Assembly: GCF_001542775.1 (NCBI RefSeq)
Contig: NZ_CP014145.1
Location: 558,001 to 622,000, forward strand
Source: Microterricola viridarii
GTDB taxonomy: Bacteria; Actinomycetota; Actinomycetes; Actinomycetales; Microbacteriaceae
Direction of reading: 5' to 3'
Length of the DNA stretch: 64,000 bases
In this document: piece after piece, positions 1-8,652 of the stretch
How the letters are laid out: each line of letters starts with the position of its first letter
Position numbering within the stretch: the first letter of the stretch is position 1
Program-made: the position numbers and the translations under genes
Notes under the pieces: model-generated
The model's database searches: none
The model's input: the letters and a program-made list of their open reading frames with translations, nothing else
What the model was told of the DNA's origin: nothing

Positions 1-302
1 GCGAGGAGGTAGTCGTTGCTGCCCAGACCATTCGCGGTGGCGGTGGCGTCTGTCCAAGCCACGGCGTCGGCCGGGTTCTCGAAGACGTCGACGTAGGCGA
101 CGAAGAGCTGCATCCGCTCGTTCTGGTAGAGCGTGTCTATGGCCTTCTCGACGTCACCAGTGCGGGAGCCGAGTGCGCCAACGGTGTCGACGATCGGGCT
201 CGACCCGAAAGTCACCGGCTCTGCCGCCGAAGCGGCCAGTGCAGGGCCGGAGAACAGCGCGACAACCGCCAATACGGCCGCAAAACCCCACCGTGCCCGC
301 AT
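1..302 (-). CDS. TPM-domain exported protein, 5' part only
   Basis: The first 100 residues lie in the window and the C-terminus runs off the left edge. The start ATG is at 300-302, preceded by a GAGGAAG ribosome-binding site. A hydrophobic signal peptide spans about residues 3-22 and ends ALA-ASA. The mature part begins with a TPM-like segment (IVDTVGAL, then QLFVAYVDVFENPADAVAW and a DYLLA motif). TPM (Psb32/YgcG-type) domains are exported or membrane-anchored modules of uncertain activity, linked in some members to phosphatase activity or photosystem repair. Family assignment rests on the signal peptide plus this pattern; any downstream membrane anchor is outside the window. Confidence 0.7.
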   Translation of the reverse strand, partial: MRARWGFAAVLAVVALFSGPALAASAAEPVTFGSSPIVDTVGALGSRTGDVEKAIDTLYQNERMQLFVAYVDVFENPADAVAWTDATATANGLGSNDYLL

Positions 303-334
303 CGGCCCCACTTCCTCTAACGCGTTCACTTCGC

Positions 335-340
335 AGTCTA
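335..340 (-). promoter_or_regulatory. -10 element for the TPM-domain gene
   Basis: Read on the minus strand this is TAGACT, 32 bases upstream of the ATG, allowing a short leader that includes the GAGGAAG site. No clear -35 hexamer is visible. Confidence 0.4.
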
Positions 341-395
341 GGCGGAGCGCGTCAGGCGAGTCCAGCTGCGGGCGGCGCGCACGGAGCGGCCGGTT

Positions 396-1580
396 TCAGC
401 TCCCGACGAGGGCGACGCGGTCGAGAAGTTCGCCCCGCACCTCGGCCACCAGCAGCTCACGGGCGCCCTGCACGACGGCGTTGTCGCGCACGCTGGTAGC
501 GACGACCTCCGGGTACCACCGGCTCTCGGCCCGGATGTGCTCTGCGACGAGCGTGGCCAGCTCCGCGCCGCCGGCGCTGCCCGTCGGGCCGCCGAGCACG
601 AGCAGCTCGGGGTCGAGCACCGAGAGCAGCGGCGTGAGTGAGAGGGCGACGCGCGGGGCGAGCTCTGCGATCACCTCACTGCGATTCGGTGCGGATTCGA
701 GGGCGGCCAGGGCGGCCGGAAGCGTCGTGCCGGCGATGCCGAAGCGGTTGAGGAGTGCGTGCACGGCGCGGCCACCGATCAGGTCCTGTACCTCGCGCAT
801 GGACTCGTCATAGTGGATCGCGGCGTGGGGGATGGGCATGAAGCCGATCTCGCCGGCTCCGCCGAAGGCGCCGCGGTGCAGCGATCCGTTGATGTCGAAC
901 GCGGCGCCGACACCGTTGCCGAGCCAGATCATCACGAACACCTCGCGGCCCTGGCCCACGCCGTCCACACGTTCCGCCGTCGCGGCGAGGTTGACGTCGT
1001 TCTCGATGCGCACCTGCGCCCCGAGTGCGTCCTCGAGCAGGTCCCGGATGCCGGTGGCCGGCCATTTCGGCAGCGCCTCGGTGAACAGCTCGTCGGCGTG
1101 CCGGGGGTCGACGTATCCGGGGATCCCGATGCACAGTTTGTGCACAGCGGCCGGGTCGGAGCCACTCGCCGCGCAGGCACGCTCGATCGCCGCGCGCACG
1201 TCGCGGACGGGGTCGCGCTTGTCTAGGTCCTCCGGCAGGGCTGCCGAGACGACCGGGTGCGCCGTTCCCGCAGCGTCGACCACACAGGAGCGGATCTCGT
1301 GCGCATCAATATCGACGACGACGCCGAGCGCTCCGTCCACCCGTGCGGCGTAGAGGATCGGCGCGGGGCCCGGGGTTCCCGTCTGCCGCCCGGCCTGCTC
1401 GATGAAGCCGGACTGCTCGAGCCTGGCCATCATCAGCGACGCCGTCGGCTTGGAGACGCCGGCCAGCTCGCAGATGCGGTTGCGGGTCAGCGGGCCGTGC
1501 TCCAAGAGCAAGGCCAGGCCGGTCCTGTCATTGACGGCGCCCAGCCAGGCGGGAGTGCCTTGGGAGGATTTCACTGCCAC
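396..1580 (-). CDS. ROK-family transcriptional regulator (copy 1)
   Basis: 394 residues from a GTG start at 1578-1580, chosen because AAGGCGG precedes it and because the paralogue at 7336-8556 begins with the same VAVK(S/N)xQGTP motif. Residues about 18-75 form a MarR/NagC-like winged helix-turn-helix (NRICELAGVSKPTASLMMARLE), followed by a ROK sugar-binding domain (GNGVGAAFDINGSLHRG, GGAGEIGFMP). The usual ROK zinc cluster (C-x-C-G-x-x-G-C) is absent after GGAGEIG, so it is probably a regulator and not a sugar kinase. It lies directly downstream of the sugar kinase gene, is probably co-transcribed with or adjacent to the import operon, and likely represses it in response to a sugar or sugar phosphate. 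Confidence 0.85.
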   Translation of the reverse strand: MAVKSSQGTPAWLGAVNDRTGLALLLEHGPLTRNRICELAGVSKPTASLMMARLEQSGFIEQAGRQTGTPGPAPILYAARVDGALGVVVDIDAHEIRSCVVDAAGTAHPVVSAALPEDLDKRDPVRDVRAAIERACAASGSDPAAVHKLCIGIPGYVDPRHADELFTEALPKWPATGIRDLLEDALGAQVRIENDVNLAATAERVDGVGQGREVFVMIWLGNGVGAAFDINGSLHRGAFGGAGEIGFMPIPHAAIHYDESMREVQDLIGGRAVHALLNRFGIAGTTLPAALAALESAPNRSEVIAELAPRVALSLTPLLSVLDPELLVLGGPTGSAGGAELATLVAEHIRAESRWYPEVVATSVRDNAVVQGARELLVAEVRGELLDRVALVGS

Positions 1581-1698
1581 GGGTCCGCCTTCGTGCCGTC
1601 TGCGGCCGTGGCCGCGCTGTAAGGATTCCTCACGAGCATATCGTCGCGCGGGGCCCGGCCCGGCCGCCTCGCCAGCGACCTGATCGGCACGGCGCAGT

Positions 1699-2688
1699 TC
1701 AGCAGAGCGCTGCGCGTGCCCGCTCGTGAGCCGCCGGATCCGCTCCGATCTGATCGAGCAGCAGCAGCGCGGCACCCGCGACGGGCCGCGCGGTCACCAG
1801 CGTGGGCTCGGCCAGCGGCGCTGCGGCCGCCAGCGCACCGCGGATGCCGCCGAGCAGCCGCTCGTGCCCGGCGGCGAGAACCCCGCCGCCCAGCACGACG
1901 GGCACCGCCGTCTCGAGCAAGTCCAACCGCCGCAGCGCGGTGACCGCCAGCGTGATGATCTCCTCTGCCTGGCGGTCGACGAGGGAGCCGGCGACCGCGT
2001 CGCCAGCCTCGGCGGCCGCGAACAACAGCGGCGTCAGGGCGGTCAGCACGTCGGGGCGGATGTGGTTGAAGTGCAGGGCAACGGTCACGGCGCGCACGCT
2101 AGGTAGGCCGAGGAACGCCGGGATCTCGCTGCGCAGGCTGGTCGGCGCGCCCCGGCCATCCTCGGCGCGGGCCGCGTGCCAGAGTGCCTCCTGGCCGAGC
2201 TGGGAGCCGCCGCCCCAGTCGCCTGAGATCATGCCGAGGGCTGGAAAGCGCAGCTGGGCCCCGTCGGCGCGCACCCCGATCGCGTTGATGCCGGTGCCGC
2301 ACACCACGGCGACCGCTGTTGCCTCGGCCGTTCCCACCCGCAGCAGGGCGAAGAGGTCGTTGTCGACCACCGGCGGCACGGTGGTGCCCGCCCAGTCGAG
2401 GTGCGCGATGGCCGCAGAAAACGCGGCGATCTCCTCCGGCAGGTCGAGGCCGGAGAGATAGCAGGCCGCCCGGTCGGCCGGAGCCCCGGCCGCGGCGAGC
2501 ACCTCCCGCACGACGGAGTCCACTACCCGTACCGCCGGGTCCAGGCCGAGATTCTGCGGGCTGGAGCTCGCGCCGGTGGCGCGCGCGAGCACCTCGCCGG
2601 CCGCGCTGAGCGCGACGGCATCCGTCTTGGAACCCCCGCCGTCCACGGCGACGAGCACGCCGGGTGCTCGCACTGACTGGGCCGGCAT
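1699..2688 (-). CDS. BadF/BadG-type sugar kinase (N-acetylglucosamine kinase-like)
   Basis: 329 residues; the ATG lies two bases after the GH4 gene's stop, so the two are translationally coupled. The ASKHA ATPase phosphate-1 motif AVDGGGSKTD is at residues 14-23; the second lobe has VCGTGINAIG, GDWGGGSQLG and the adenosine motif LGGGVLAAGHE. This architecture matches the BadF/BadG/BcrA/BcrD superfamily, whose single-domain bacterial members of this size are mostly N-acetylglucosamine or glucosamine kinases. In this operon it would phosphorylate a sugar delivered by the ABC importer or released by a glycosidase. The exact substrate (GlcNAc, glucosamine or a disaccharide) cannot be read from sequence. 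Confidence 0.8.
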   Translation of the reverse strand: MPAQSVRAPGVLVAVDGGGSKTDAVALSAAGEVLARATGASSSPQNLGLDPAVRVVDSVVREVLAAAGAPADRAACYLSGLDLPEEIAAFSAAIAHLDWAGTTVPPVVDNDLFALLRVGTAEATAVAVVCGTGINAIGVRADGAQLRFPALGMISGDWGGGSQLGQEALWHAARAEDGRGAPTSLRSEIPAFLGLPSVRAVTVALHFNHIRPDVLTALTPLLFAAAEAGDAVAGSLVDRQAEEIITLAVTALRRLDLLETAVPVVLGGGVLAAGHERLLGGIRGALAAAAPLAEPTLVTARPVAGAALLLLDQIGADPAAHERARAALC

Positions 2689-2690
2689 GC

Positions 2691-3962
2691 TCAGCGCGCC
2701 CAGGCCAGGTGGTCGCGGTTGTCGGCCAGCAGCAGGTCGGTGAGCTTCTCTGCCCGCTCGAACTGCAGTACCAACGGGTGCGCCATCATCGCGCGCAGCA
2801 CGCGGTCGCGGCCGCCATGGATGGCGGCGTCCAGGGCGAGGCGTTCGTAGCCGGCCACGCCGGAGATCAGGCCGGCGATGTCGGGCGGCAGCGCGGCGAC
2901 GGGCAGCGCGCGCAGGCCGTCGCCGTGCACGGTGGCCGGCACCTCGATGACATGGTCGTCCGGGAGGAATGGCAGCGTGCCGTTGTTGGCCAGGTTCACA
3001 ACCTGCGCGTCTCCGCGGTCGCTCTGCAACGAGGCGATCAGGTCGACGGCGGCCTCCGAGTAGAAGGCGCCGCCGCGCTTCTCCAGCTGGGCCGGCTTGC
3101 TGTGCACGCTCTCGTCGGCGTACACCTCCAGCAGTGCGCGCTCCACCTCCATCACGGCCAGCGCCCGCGGCTGCTCGACCCGCTGCTCGGCCAGCACCGT
3201 GTCGTGGGCGTAGTAGTAGCGCAGGTAGTAGCTCGGAACGGCGCCGAGCATGTCGATCAGCTGTCCCGGCAGTTCGACCTCCTCCGCGAGGGCGTCCAGG
3301 CGGGTACCGATCAGCTCGGGCAGGCGGTCAATGCTTCCTCCCGCCGTCTGCACCCGCACGCCGCGCTCCCAGCTGAGGTGGTTGAGTCCGACATGGTCCA
3401 GAGCGACGGCGCGGTGGTCGACGCCGAGCAGGGCCGCAAAGCGGCGTTGGAAGCCGATCGCGACATTGCACAGGCCGACGGCGCGGTGCCCCTCGTTCAG
3501 CAGCGCCCGTGTGATGATGCCGACCGGGTTGGTGAAGTCGACGATCCAAGCGCCCGGCTTGGCATGCCGGCGCACCGTCTCGGCGACATCGAGCACGACA
3601 GGAATGGTGCGCAGCGCCTTTGCGAAGCCGCCCGGCCCCGTCGTCTCCTGGCCGATGCAGCCGCAGGCGTGCGGGAATGTCTCGTCACCGAGCCGGGCCG
3701 CCTGGCCGCCGACGCGCAGCTGGATCAGCACGGTATCGGCATCGGAGGCACCGGCCACGAGGTCGGTGGTCGCAACGATTCGGCCGGGGTGCCCGGCGGC
3801 CGCGAACATGCGCCGCGAGATCCCGGCGACCAGCGCGAGCCGTTCCGGGTCGCGGTCGACCAACCAGAGTTCATCGATCGGCAGCACCGCGCTCAGCCGG
3901 GCGAAGCCGTCGATCAGTTCCGGCGTGTAGGTGGATCCGCCACCGATCACAGTGAGTTTCAT
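2691..3962 (-). CDS. GH4 glycosidase, 6-phospho-beta-glucosidase type
   Basis: 423 residues. The start ATG at 3960-3962 is preceded by AAGGG. The N-terminal NAD-binding fold starts MKLTVIGGGSTYTPEL. The family's metal and catalytic signatures are present: TNPVGIITRAL (about 145-154), CNVAIGFQ with Cys165, and GLNHLSW with His195. Known GH4 enzymes need NAD and a divalent metal, hydrolyse by a redox elimination mechanism, and the closest-looking group acts on 6-phospho-beta-glucosides. It sits two bases after the permease gene and two before the kinase gene. Cytoplasmic. A GH4 phospho-glycosidase paired with an ABC importer and not a PTS implies that phosphorylation happens inside the cell. 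Confidence 0.85.
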   Translation of the reverse strand: MKLTVIGGGSTYTPELIDGFARLSAVLPIDELWLVDRDPERLALVAGISRRMFAAAGHPGRIVATTDLVAGASDADTVLIQLRVGGQAARLGDETFPHACGCIGQETTGPGGFAKALRTIPVVLDVAETVRRHAKPGAWIVDFTNPVGIITRALLNEGHRAVGLCNVAIGFQRRFAALLGVDHRAVALDHVGLNHLSWERGVRVQTAGGSIDRLPELIGTRLDALAEEVELPGQLIDMLGAVPSYYLRYYYAHDTVLAEQRVEQPRALAVMEVERALLEVYADESVHSKPAQLEKRGGAFYSEAAVDLIASLQSDRGDAQVVNLANNGTLPFLPDDHVIEVPATVHGDGLRALPVAALPPDIAGLISGVAGYERLALDAAIHGGRDRVLRAMMAHPLVLQFERAEKLTDLLLADNRDHLAWAR

Positions 3963-3964
3963 TG

Positions 3965-4786
3965 TTATCCCTTGACTCCGGTCAGTGTGATGCCCTCGAC
4001 GAAGACGCGTTGGGCAAAGAAGAAGATCAGCACGATGGGAACCGTCACGAGCATCGTCATCGCCATGGTCAGCCCCCAATCGGTGCCGTGGATGCCGCGG
4101 AAGGAGGCCAGGCCGTAGGCGACAGGCCAAGCGGACTGGTTCTCTGAGGTGTACAGCAGCGGGCCGAAGTAGTCGTTCCACGAGTGGAAGAACATGAAGA
4201 TGCCCGTCGCAGCGATGCCGGGTTTGGCCATCGGCACCATGACACGTCTGAGCACGCCGAACTCGCCGTTGCCGTCGATGCGGGCGGCATCGGCGTACTC
4301 GCTCGGGATGGTGAGGAAGAACTGCCGCAACAAGAAGATCGAGAAGGCGTCACCGAGCAAGTTCGGCAGGATCAACGGCCAGAGCGTGCCGGTGAGGCCG
4401 AGATTCGACCACATCACATAGATCGGGATCGCCGTGACCTGGGGCGGCAGCAGCATCGCGATGATGATGGCCGTGAACACCACGTTCGAGTAGCGGAACC
4501 GGATCTTGGCGAGCACGTAGGCGGCCGGCACGCTGGAGACGAGCATGAACACGGTTGCCAGGATGGCGTAGGTGGCCGAGTTGGCGAACCAGAGCAGGAG
4601 CGGCGCCTCCGTGAACACCTTCACGTAGTTGGACCACTCGAATGGTTGCGGCCAGAGCGACGCGGTGAGCGTCTGCGAGCTCGACATCACCGAGGTGAGG
4701 AAGACGAAGACGATCGGGGCGAGGAAGATCAGCGCGAGGCCGACCAGGAGCGCGTTCTCCGCGATCCACATCAGTATGCGGCGCAT
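3965..4786 (-). CDS. CUT1 sugar ABC transporter permease, MalG type
   Basis: 273 residues, about six membrane segments (first at residues 11-31, others near 67-90, 103-122, 135-158, 190-205 and 242-260). The cytoplasmic EAA coupling loop is at about 164-186 (YADAARIDGNGEFGVLRRVM). The ATG overlaps the upstream permease stop by one base (TGATG). It would pair with the MalF-type permease and with a shared, unlinked MsiK-like ATPase, since none is encoded here. The C-terminal VEGITLTGVKG is typical of MalG-like proteins. Confidence 0.92.
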   Translation of the reverse strand: MRRILMWIAENALLVGLALIFLAPIVFVFLTSVMSSSQTLTASLWPQPFEWSNYVKVFTEAPLLLWFANSATYAILATVFMLVSSVPAAYVLAKIRFRYSNVVFTAIIIAMLLPPQVTAIPIYVMWSNLGLTGTLWPLILPNLLGDAFSIFLLRQFFLTIPSEYADAARIDGNGEFGVLRRVMVPMAKPGIAATGIFMFFHSWNDYFGPLLYTSENQSAWPVAYGLASFRGIHGTDWGLTMAMTMLVTVPIVLIFFFAQRVFVEGITLTGVKG

Positions 4787-5784
4787 CAGGCGGTTCCCTC
4801 CGGAGTGAACGCCTTGAACCGGCGCAACAGGGCGATCAGGAAGATGCTCGCGACGACGAACAAGAGCACGGCCAGCGCTGACGCATAGCCCAGCTGGTAG
4901 GTGTTGAATCCGCGCACATAGAGCCACTGCGTGTAGGTCAGCAACGAGTTGCCCGGGTAGCCGAGGTTGGCGCCCGTACCCTCGCCGACGACCGCCTTGC
5001 CGTTGGCGACCCCGGATGCCACGGCCGCCTCCGTGAAGTACTGCAACGCCGCGATCACACCGGTGATCACCGCGAACATGAGCACGGGCGTGATGCTGGG
5101 GAATGTGACGTAGCGCAGTTGCTGCAGGCCGTTGGCGCCGTCCAGCGACGCCGCCTCGTACTGCTCGCGCGGCACATCGAGCAAGGCGGCCAGGAAGATG
5201 ATCATGATGTCGCCCATCACCCAGATGCCGAGCAGCACCAGCGAGGGCTTGGACCAGGCCGGGTCGTTGAACCAGAGCGGGCCCTGGATGCCGAAGACGC
5301 CGAGGATCTGGTTCACCGGCCCGGTGGCCGGATTGAACAGGAACACGAAGGCGACGACGGATGCCACGGGCGGCACGAGCGCCGGCAGGTAGAACACGGT
5401 GCGCCAGACGCCGCTGGCCCGCTTCGCCCGCACCAGCAGGCCGGCGATCCCGAGGGCGAAGAAGATCTTGATCGGCACCAGGAAGACGACGAACCACAGG
5501 GTGTTCAGCGTCGCGATCCAGACCTTGGGGTCCTGGGTGAAGAGGTACTCGTAGTTGCGCAGCCCGATCCAGTCCGGCGGTGACACCAAGTCGTAGCGGG
5601 TGAACGAGTAGTAGACGGAGGCGATGAGCGGGTAGACGAAGAAGATCGCCAGGCCGAGCAGCGCGGGGGAGAGCAGGGCGAACACGGTGAGTGTGCGCCG
5701 GCGGTGCGCAGCGCTCGTGCGGCGGCCGGCCGGGACCGGCCGCCCCACGGTGCTGCTCGCCGGCTGGGCGAGTGTGCGGCTCAT
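4786..5784 (-). CDS. CUT1 sugar ABC transporter permease, MalF type
   Basis: 332 residues. A basic, disordered N-terminus of about 30 residues leads into six predicted membrane segments; the first is about 34-58. The EAA loop spans about 208-232 (EQYEAASLDGANGLQQLRY). The start ATG overlaps the stop of the binding-protein gene as TAATG, so translation is coupled. A glycine-rich periplasm-facing segment around residue 262 (VGEGTGANLGYPG) lies in the last loop. Forms the channel with the MalG-type subunit. Confidence 0.92.
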   Translation of the reverse strand: MSRTLAQPASSTVGRPVPAGRRTSAAHRRRTLTVFALLSPALLGLAIFFVYPLIASVYYSFTRYDLVSPPDWIGLRNYEYLFTQDPKVWIATLNTLWFVVFLVPIKIFFALGIAGLLVRAKRASGVWRTVFYLPALVPPVASVVAFVFLFNPATGPVNQILGVFGIQGPLWFNDPAWSKPSLVLLGIWVMGDIMIIFLAALLDVPREQYEAASLDGANGLQQLRYVTFPSITPVLMFAVITGVIAALQYFTEAAVASGVANGKAVVGEGTGANLGYPGNSLLTYTQWLYVRGFNTYQLGYASALAVLLFVVASIFLIALLRRFKAFTPEGTA

Positions 5785-7130
5785 TATGGTCCGCTGACGA
5801 GGTTCAGCTGGTCGTTGATCTGCTTGTCCACGTCGGCGAGGCCGGCGGGCAGGTCGCTGACGGCGCCGCTCTGGTAGCTGTGCCAGAAATCCTCGAACGT
5901 CTGCTGGTATCCGGCTCCGAGCGGGCTCGGTGGGGTGGTCGCCGAGTTCGGGTTCTGCATGATGTCGAGGAAGGTCTTGAACTGGGGTGACACCTCCAGG
6001 GCGGGGGAGGCGAGAGCGTCGGTCGTGGTCGGCGCGTTCTTCAGGCCGTTCGACAGCTTGACGATGGCATCCGTGTCGGTGGTGAGGTACTTGAGCAGGG
6101 CCCAGGCGAGCTCGGGGTGCTGGGAGCCCTTGGAGATGCCGGCGATGTTGCCGGTCACGTACCCGCCGCCGTAGAGCGAGGCGTCGCTGTCGATGACGGG
6201 CATCGGCGCCGTGCCGTAGTTCAGCTGCGGTGCCTGGTCTGCGATGAACGCGGTGCGGTACTCACCGTCGAGGTTCATCGCGACGCTGCCGACCTGGAAG
6301 GCGTTGTCTGCAGAGAATTCTTGGCCGAGGCCGGCCGTGAACGCGTTGACTTTGTCGTAGCCGAGCTCATCGATGAAGCCCTTCTGCCACTCCATCAGCT
6401 CCGTCCAGCCCGGCGACCCGGAGATGGCGGAGGTGCCGTCGGCGTTCAGCCATTCGGCGGCGCCGAGCGGGCCGAGGTGCGCGGCCGAGTTCTCGTACCA
6501 GCCCATCATCGGGTTGAACCCGAGCGTCTTGATGGAGCCGTCCGCGTTGAATGTGGTGAGCTTCATTGCCATGTCCTGCAGCTCGGAGAGCGTCTTCGGC
6601 GGCGCGGTGAAGCCACCGGCGGCGAGCAGGTCCTTGTTGTAGTACAGGCCGTAGACGTCGGCGAGCACGGGCATCGAGCAGCGCACCCCGTTGAACTCCG
6701 TGTAGCTGCGCACGGTATCGGAGAACTGGCTGAGGTCGACGGAATCCCGTTTGATCACGGCACCGAGGTCGCGGAATGCGCCGGTCGAGCAGAAGTTGCC
6801 GACGACATCGGTCGAGTAGCTGAGGCCCAAGTCGACCTTGTCGCCGGTGGCGATGGCCTTGCGCAGCTTCTCGTCGTCCTGGCCCTCGTGCACCTCGACG
6901 GTGACGCCGGGGTTCGCAGCCTCGAAGTCGTCGACGACGGACTGGATCACCTCGGCCTCCCTGTCGGAGAAGAAGTGCCAGAACGAGACGGTGCCGCTCA
7001 GCGTGCTCGGGGCGGATGCCTCGAACTCACTGCCGGTGCTGGCGGTGCTGCAGCCGGCGAGGGTGAGCGCCGCGGCCCCGGAGAGTGCGGCGATCACGGC
7101 GATTCGGCCGGGGATGCTGTGAAGCTTCAT
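5784..7130 (-). CDS. Sugar ABC transporter substrate-binding lipoprotein
   Basis: 448 residues with a lipoprotein signal: basic N-terminus, hydrophobic core and lipobox LTLAGC with acceptor Cys27. The mature part is a family-1 solute-binding fold (VSFWHFFSDREAEVIQSVV, FEAANPGVTVEV, ADVYGLYYNKDLL). ATG at 7128-7130 was chosen by the signal peptide; the ribosome-binding site is weak. First gene of the import operon; a 15 bp-period repeat sits in its leader. Anchored outside the membrane, it would deliver an oligosaccharide to the two permeases. The ligand is not identifiable, but the neighbouring GH4, GH1 and kinase genes suggest a beta-linked disaccharide. Confidence 0.9.
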   Translation of the reverse strand: MKLHSIPGRIAVIAALSGAAALTLAGCSTASTGSEFEASAPSTLSGTVSFWHFFSDREAEVIQSVVDDFEAANPGVTVEVHEGQDDEKLRKAIATGDKVDLGLSYSTDVVGNFCSTGAFRDLGAVIKRDSVDLSQFSDTVRSYTEFNGVRCSMPVLADVYGLYYNKDLLAAGGFTAPPKTLSELQDMAMKLTTFNADGSIKTLGFNPMMGWYENSAAHLGPLGAAEWLNADGTSAISGSPGWTELMEWQKGFIDELGYDKVNAFTAGLGQEFSADNAFQVGSVAMNLDGEYRTAFIADQAPQLNYGTAPMPVIDSDASLYGGGYVTGNIAGISKGSQHPELAWALLKYLTTDTDAIVKLSNGLKNAPTTTDALASPALEVSPQFKTFLDIMQNPNSATTPPSPLGAGYQQTFEDFWHSYQSGAVSDLPAGLADVDKQINDQLNLVSGP

Positions 7131-7167
7131 GGGTGAACTCGATTCTCGGTTGGTGATGCCAAGGAAC

Positions 7168-7224
7168 GGTGGATCTGTGTGGGGTGAATCTGCGCTGGGT
7201 GGATCTGTGCTGGGTGGATCGTGG
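7168..7224. repeat. 15 bp-period tandem repeat in the binding-protein leader
   Basis: Three 15-base units start at 7168, 7183 and 7198, followed by a partial unit at 7213. The plus-strand consensus is GGTGGATCTGTGCTG. Units 1 and 2 differ from it at a few positions; unit 3 fits exactly. It lies 38-94 bases upstream of the binding-protein ATG. Confidence 0.8.
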
Positions 7225-7335
7225 TGCGGGAACGGTGTGCTGGGCCGTTCGGCGCTCGCCGCGGGGCGGGCCGTCGGACGGCTCGACGAATACCGCCGGG
7301 TGGCGGAGGGCGCAGCGTGCTGGTGAACGGGGCTG

Positions 7336-8556
7336 TCAGGCGGAGAGTGCGGTGATGTTCTCGAGCAGCGATGTGCGCACATCGGTGACGAGGGCGTCGT
7401 GTGCACCGCGGAGCGCCGGATGCGCCCCGACGGTCGTGGCGACGACATCCGGAGCCCAACGACTGGACCTGCGGATGTGTGTGCGGACGAGGTCGGCGAG
7501 CGCTCTGCCGCCGGCCGCGCCGATCGGGCCCCCGAGCACGATCGTGCCGGGGTCGAGTACGGCGAGCACCGGTAGCGCGCCGAGGGCGATGCGGGGCGCC
7601 AGCTCGGCGAGCGCGGCCGAACGCGCGGCGGCCGGGGCCTCCGCGAAACGTTCGAGCCGGTCGTCGAGCGTGCGTCCCTGCACACCGTGTGAGCGCAGGA
7701 GCCGGGAGACGGCGGTGCCGCCCATCAGGTCCTGCAGGTCTTCGGCGACCGGGTCGAGCTCGGCCGCGGAGCGGGGAACGGGGAGGTAGCCGATCTCGCC
7801 GGCGCCGCCGGACGCGCCGCGGATCAGGCTGCCGCCCTGGTCGATGGAGACGCCGAGGCCGCTGCCCATCCAGAGCAGCGCGAACCCGGGGGAGTCGATG
7901 CCCGCGCCGCGGGTGCGCTCGGCGATCGCGGCCAGGTTGGCGTCGTTGTCGATCTCGACCGTGCGCGCCAGGCCGTCCTCCAGGTGTGCGCGCAGGCCGC
8001 GGCGCGGCCAGCCGGGCAGCTTGTTGGCGAAGCTCAGCTCGTCGCTGCGCGGGTCGACGGCACCGGGCACGGCGATGTGCAGTCGCTGCACCGCCTCTGG
8101 GCTCGTGCCGGCGGCCAGGCTGGCGGCGTCGATGGCCGCGCGGATGTCGCTGAGCGCACTGCGTCCGGGCGCTGGACGTGTGGCGGGGTGCTGCGCCACG
8201 GGCAGGGTCACGACGGGGAGCGTCACGACGGGATACTCCGTGCCGCGGGCATCGGCGACGGTGGCGTGGATTGCGGTGGGGGTGACGTCGACGGCGACGC
8301 CGAGCACGCGGTCGGTGTGTGCTGCGTAGCCGGCGGCGTTGGGGCCCCGGCCGCCGGAGATCTGTGCGGCCTCGTAGATGAGTCCGGCCTCTTCGAGCCT
8401 GGTCACGATCTGGGCGGCGGTCGGCTTCGACAACCCGGAGAGCTCTCCGATGCGGTTGCGAGTCAGCACGCCGTGCTCGAGCAGCAGCGAGAACGCGGTG
8501 CGGTCGTTGACCGCGCCGAGCCAGCCCGGTGTGCCTTGCGCGTTTTTCACTGCCAC
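7336..8556 (-). CDS. ROK-family transcriptional regulator (copy 2)
   Basis: 406 residues from a GTG at 8554-8556 with AAGGGAG five bases upstream. The winged helix is at about 18-75 (NRIGELSGLSKPTAAQIVTRLEEAG), followed by a ROK domain (DNDANLAAIAERT, GGAGEIGYLPVP). As in copy 1, the cysteine zinc cluster is missing, consistent with a pure regulator. The insert VVTLPVVTLPVAQHP near residue 117 shows a small internal duplication. The gene lies immediately upstream of the binding-protein gene on the same strand, so it may control the import operon and itself. It shares the N-terminal motif GTPxWLGAVNDRT with copy 1, so the pair arose by duplication. Confidence 0.85.
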   Translation of the reverse strand: MAVKNAQGTPGWLGAVNDRTAFSLLLEHGVLTRNRIGELSGLSKPTAAQIVTRLEEAGLIYEAAQISGGRGPNAAGYAAHTDRVLGVAVDVTPTAIHATVADARGTEYPVVTLPVVTLPVAQHPATRPAPGRSALSDIRAAIDAASLAAGTSPEAVQRLHIAVPGAVDPRSDELSFANKLPGWPRRGLRAHLEDGLARTVEIDNDANLAAIAERTRGAGIDSPGFALLWMGSGLGVSIDQGGSLIRGASGGAGEIGYLPVPRSAAELDPVAEDLQDLMGGTAVSRLLRSHGVQGRTLDDRLERFAEAPAAARSAALAELAPRIALGALPVLAVLDPGTIVLGGPIGAAGGRALADLVRTHIRRSSRWAPDVVATTVGAHPALRGAHDALVTDVRTSLLENITALSA

Positions 8557-8652
8557 GACTGCTCCCTTGCGATCATGAATTGCACGGCGCCGGCGGCTGC
8601 TGTCTGCACTGCCGTCTGCACTGTGCCGCAAAGGTATCAGGAAAGTTTCTTG

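Noticed and set aside
396..1580. Copy 1 ROK protein as a glucokinase
   Set aside because: An N-terminal winged helix is present and the zinc/catalytic cysteine cluster of ROK kinases is missing.
2664..4118. Long plus-strand open frame opposite the GH4 gene
   Set aside because: Typical antisense shadow of a high-GC gene; composition rich in Val/Gln/His/Gly without domains, while the minus strand encodes clear GH4 motifs.
3963..4181. N-terminal extension of the GH4 protein
   Set aside because: It overlaps the permease gene in another frame and precedes the invariant MKLTVIGGG start of the NAD fold.
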